NCBI GenBank assembly: GCA_937982065.1
Contig: CALJMO010000015.1
Span: 1-42,787, forward strand
Reading direction: 5' to 3'
DNA: 42,787 bases
From: an uncultured Collinsella sp.
Lineage (GTDB): Bacteria; Actinomycetota; Coriobacteriia; Coriobacteriales; Coriobacteriaceae
Part shown: positions 41,655 to 42,787 of the stretch, piece after piece
Layout of the letters: each line of letters opens with the position of its first letter
How positions within the stretch are numbered: position 1 is the stretch's first letter
Translations under genes and position numbers: made by a program
Notes under the pieces: model-generated
What the model saw: only the letters and a program-made list of their open reading frames with translations
The model's database searches: none
What the model was told of the DNA's origin: nothing

Positions 41655-42787
41655 ATGTCCGTTAACCCTGCTAGCGTCACCAACCCGCCTGCGCAGTTTC
41701 CCGAGGACTTTGTCTTTGGCGGCGCTACCGCTGCCTACCAGGTAGAGGGCGAGACCCGCACCCACGGTAAAGGCAAAGTCGCCTGGGACGACTTCCTGGA
41801 GGCCCAGGGGCGCTTCTCCCCCGATCCCGCTTCGGACTTCTACAACCAGTACCCCGTCGATTTGGAGCTGTGCGAGGAGTTCGGCATCAACGGCATTCGC
41901 CTCTCCATCGCCTGGAGCCGCATCTTTCCCAACGGCACCGGTGAGATTAACCCCGAGGGCGTCCAGTTCTATCACGATCTCTTCGCCGAGTGCCATAAGC
42001 ACCACGTTGAGCCGTTCGTCACGCTGCATCACTTCGATACGCCGCTTCCCCTCTTTGAGAAGGGCGACTTCCTCAACCGCGAGACCATCGATGCCTTTGT
42101 GGACTTTGCCACCTTCTGCTTTAAGGAGTACGCCGACCAGGTGACCTACTGGTTCACCTTTAACGAGATCTGGGCCGACGCCTCCAACACCTACATTGAG
42201 GGTACCTTCCCCGGTGGCGTCAAGGCGCATCTGGCCGAGGCCTTCCAGTGCGAGCACAACATGATGCTCGCCCACGCCAAGGCCGTGCTGGCCTTCCACA
42301 ACGGCGGCTTTAAGGGCAAGATCGGCGTCATTCAATCGCTGGAGTTTAAGTATCCGCTCAACGAGAACGACCCCGCCGACATCAAAGCCGCCAACAACGA
42401 GCACGTGCTGCAAAACCAGTTCTTGCTCGACGCCACCTTCCGCGGCGACTACGCGCCCGACACCCTCGAGTGCGCCAACCGCCTGGCTGCCGTCTCGGGC
42501 GGCACCATCGAGATCCTAGACGAGGATTTGGAAATCATGCGCGAGGCCGCGCTTTACAACGACTACCTGGGCGTTAACAACTACCAGTGCCGCTTCTTGA
42601 AGGCTTACGATGGCGAGAACGACCTGCACCACAACGGTACGGGCGAGAAGGGCACCGGCCGCTGGCGCGTTAAGGGTATTGGCGAGCATGTGAACAAGCC
42701 TGGCATCCCCACCACCGACTGGGACTGGATCATCTATCCCGAGGGTCTGTTCGATCTGCTCGTCTACATTAAGCAGCGCTACCCCAA
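41655..42787 (+). CDS. lacG: 6-phospho-beta-galactosidase (GH1), cut by window end
   Basis: Cytosolic GH1 enzyme that splits lactose-6-phosphate to glucose and galactose-6-phosphate. 377 residues are visible of an expected 470 or so; the reading frame is open to the last base. N-terminal FVFGGATAAYQVEG, RLSIAWSRIFPNG and the acid/base E171 in WFTFNEIW are typical of GH1; the nucleophile ENG motif lies beyond the window. The LacE/LacF/LacAB neighbours favour lacG over a 6-phospho-beta-glucosidase. The ribosome site is weak (GGATC), so coupling to lacE transcription is likely. Confidence 0.9.
   Translation, partial: MSVNPASVTNPPAQFPEDFVFGGATAAYQVEGETRTHGKGKVAWDDFLEAQGRFSPDPASDFYNQYPVDLELCEEFGINGIRLSIAWSRIFPNGTGEINPEGVQFYHDLFAECHKHHVEPFVTLHHFDTPLPLFEKGDFLNRETIDAFVDFATFCFKEYADQVTYWFTFNEIWADASNTYIEGTFPGGVKAHLAEAFQCEHNMMLAHAKAVLAFHNGGFKGKIGVIQSLEFKYPLNENDPADIKAANNEHVLQNQFLLDATFRGDYAPDTLECANRLAAVSGGTIEILDEDLEIMREAALYNDYLGVNNYQCRFLKAYDGENDLHHNGTGEKGTGRWRVKGIGEHVNKPGIPTTDWDWIIYPEGLFDLLVYIKQRYP

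Overview
The window is high-GC DNA with short intergenic gaps, strong Shine-Dalgarno sites and an anaerobic, sugar-fermenting gene set: pyruvate formate-lyase and its activase, a diiron flavoprotein, PTS permeases, and galactose and lactose pathways. There is no respiratory or phage gene. The proteins look like those of a gut Coriobacteriia member, most likely Collinsella. That assignment is recognition plus inference, because no rRNA or marker gene is present.

Layout. 1-2,400: pflA and a DegV fatty-acid-binding protein. 2,400-8,050: a sucrose/fructo-oligosaccharide operon (GH32-like enzyme, sucrose PTS EIIBC, sucrose-6-phosphate hydrolase) behind a LacI repressor with four visible operators. 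8,350-10,740: a pyruvate formate-lyase split into two genes, a 683-aa catalytic body and an 83-aa glycyl-radical subunit. 11,200-13,080: a KdgT-type permease and an SDR dehydrogenase. 13,370-18,040: MarR plus a heterodimeric ABC exporter. 18,600-19,650: DAHP synthase in a repeat-rich neighbourhood. 20,300-23,320: a BceAB-type ABC system. 23,470-24,460: a MutT-Vsr fusion. 25,170-28,400: class II aldolase, DeoR-type regulator and FprA flavoprotein. 28,530-32,720: gal regulator, galK and galT. 33,070-42,787: a lactose PTS/tagatose-6-phosphate locus (lacC, lacX, lacB, lacA, a membrane protein, lacF, LacI regulator, lacE, and lacG cut by the window edge).

How the genes work together. LacE/LacF import and phosphorylate lactose and LacG cleaves it. 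LacAB isomerise galactose-6-P to tagatose-6-P and LacC phosphorylates that. The class II aldolase at 25,169 is a good candidate for the last step: its promoter region shares a DeoR-type operator with lacF and lacA. Free galactose goes through GalK and GalT. Pyruvate is then cleaved by the split PFL after activation by PflA.

Most unusual signals. (1) The split PFL. (2) A ~138-nt element directly 3' of aroF-like, lacC and lacB whose arms differ in sequence but stay complementary, around invariant loops and a bulged A; it looks like a structured RNA or a folded-DNA element. (3) A second such family 3' of pfl and the aldolase. (4) A 10-mer, TACCGTTCAC, found in promoter regions of pfl, gal and lac genes. 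(5) The NUDIX-Vsr fusion. Several other dispersed inverted-repeat families fill the gaps. No tRNA, rRNA, CRISPR array, IS element or phage gene was seen.
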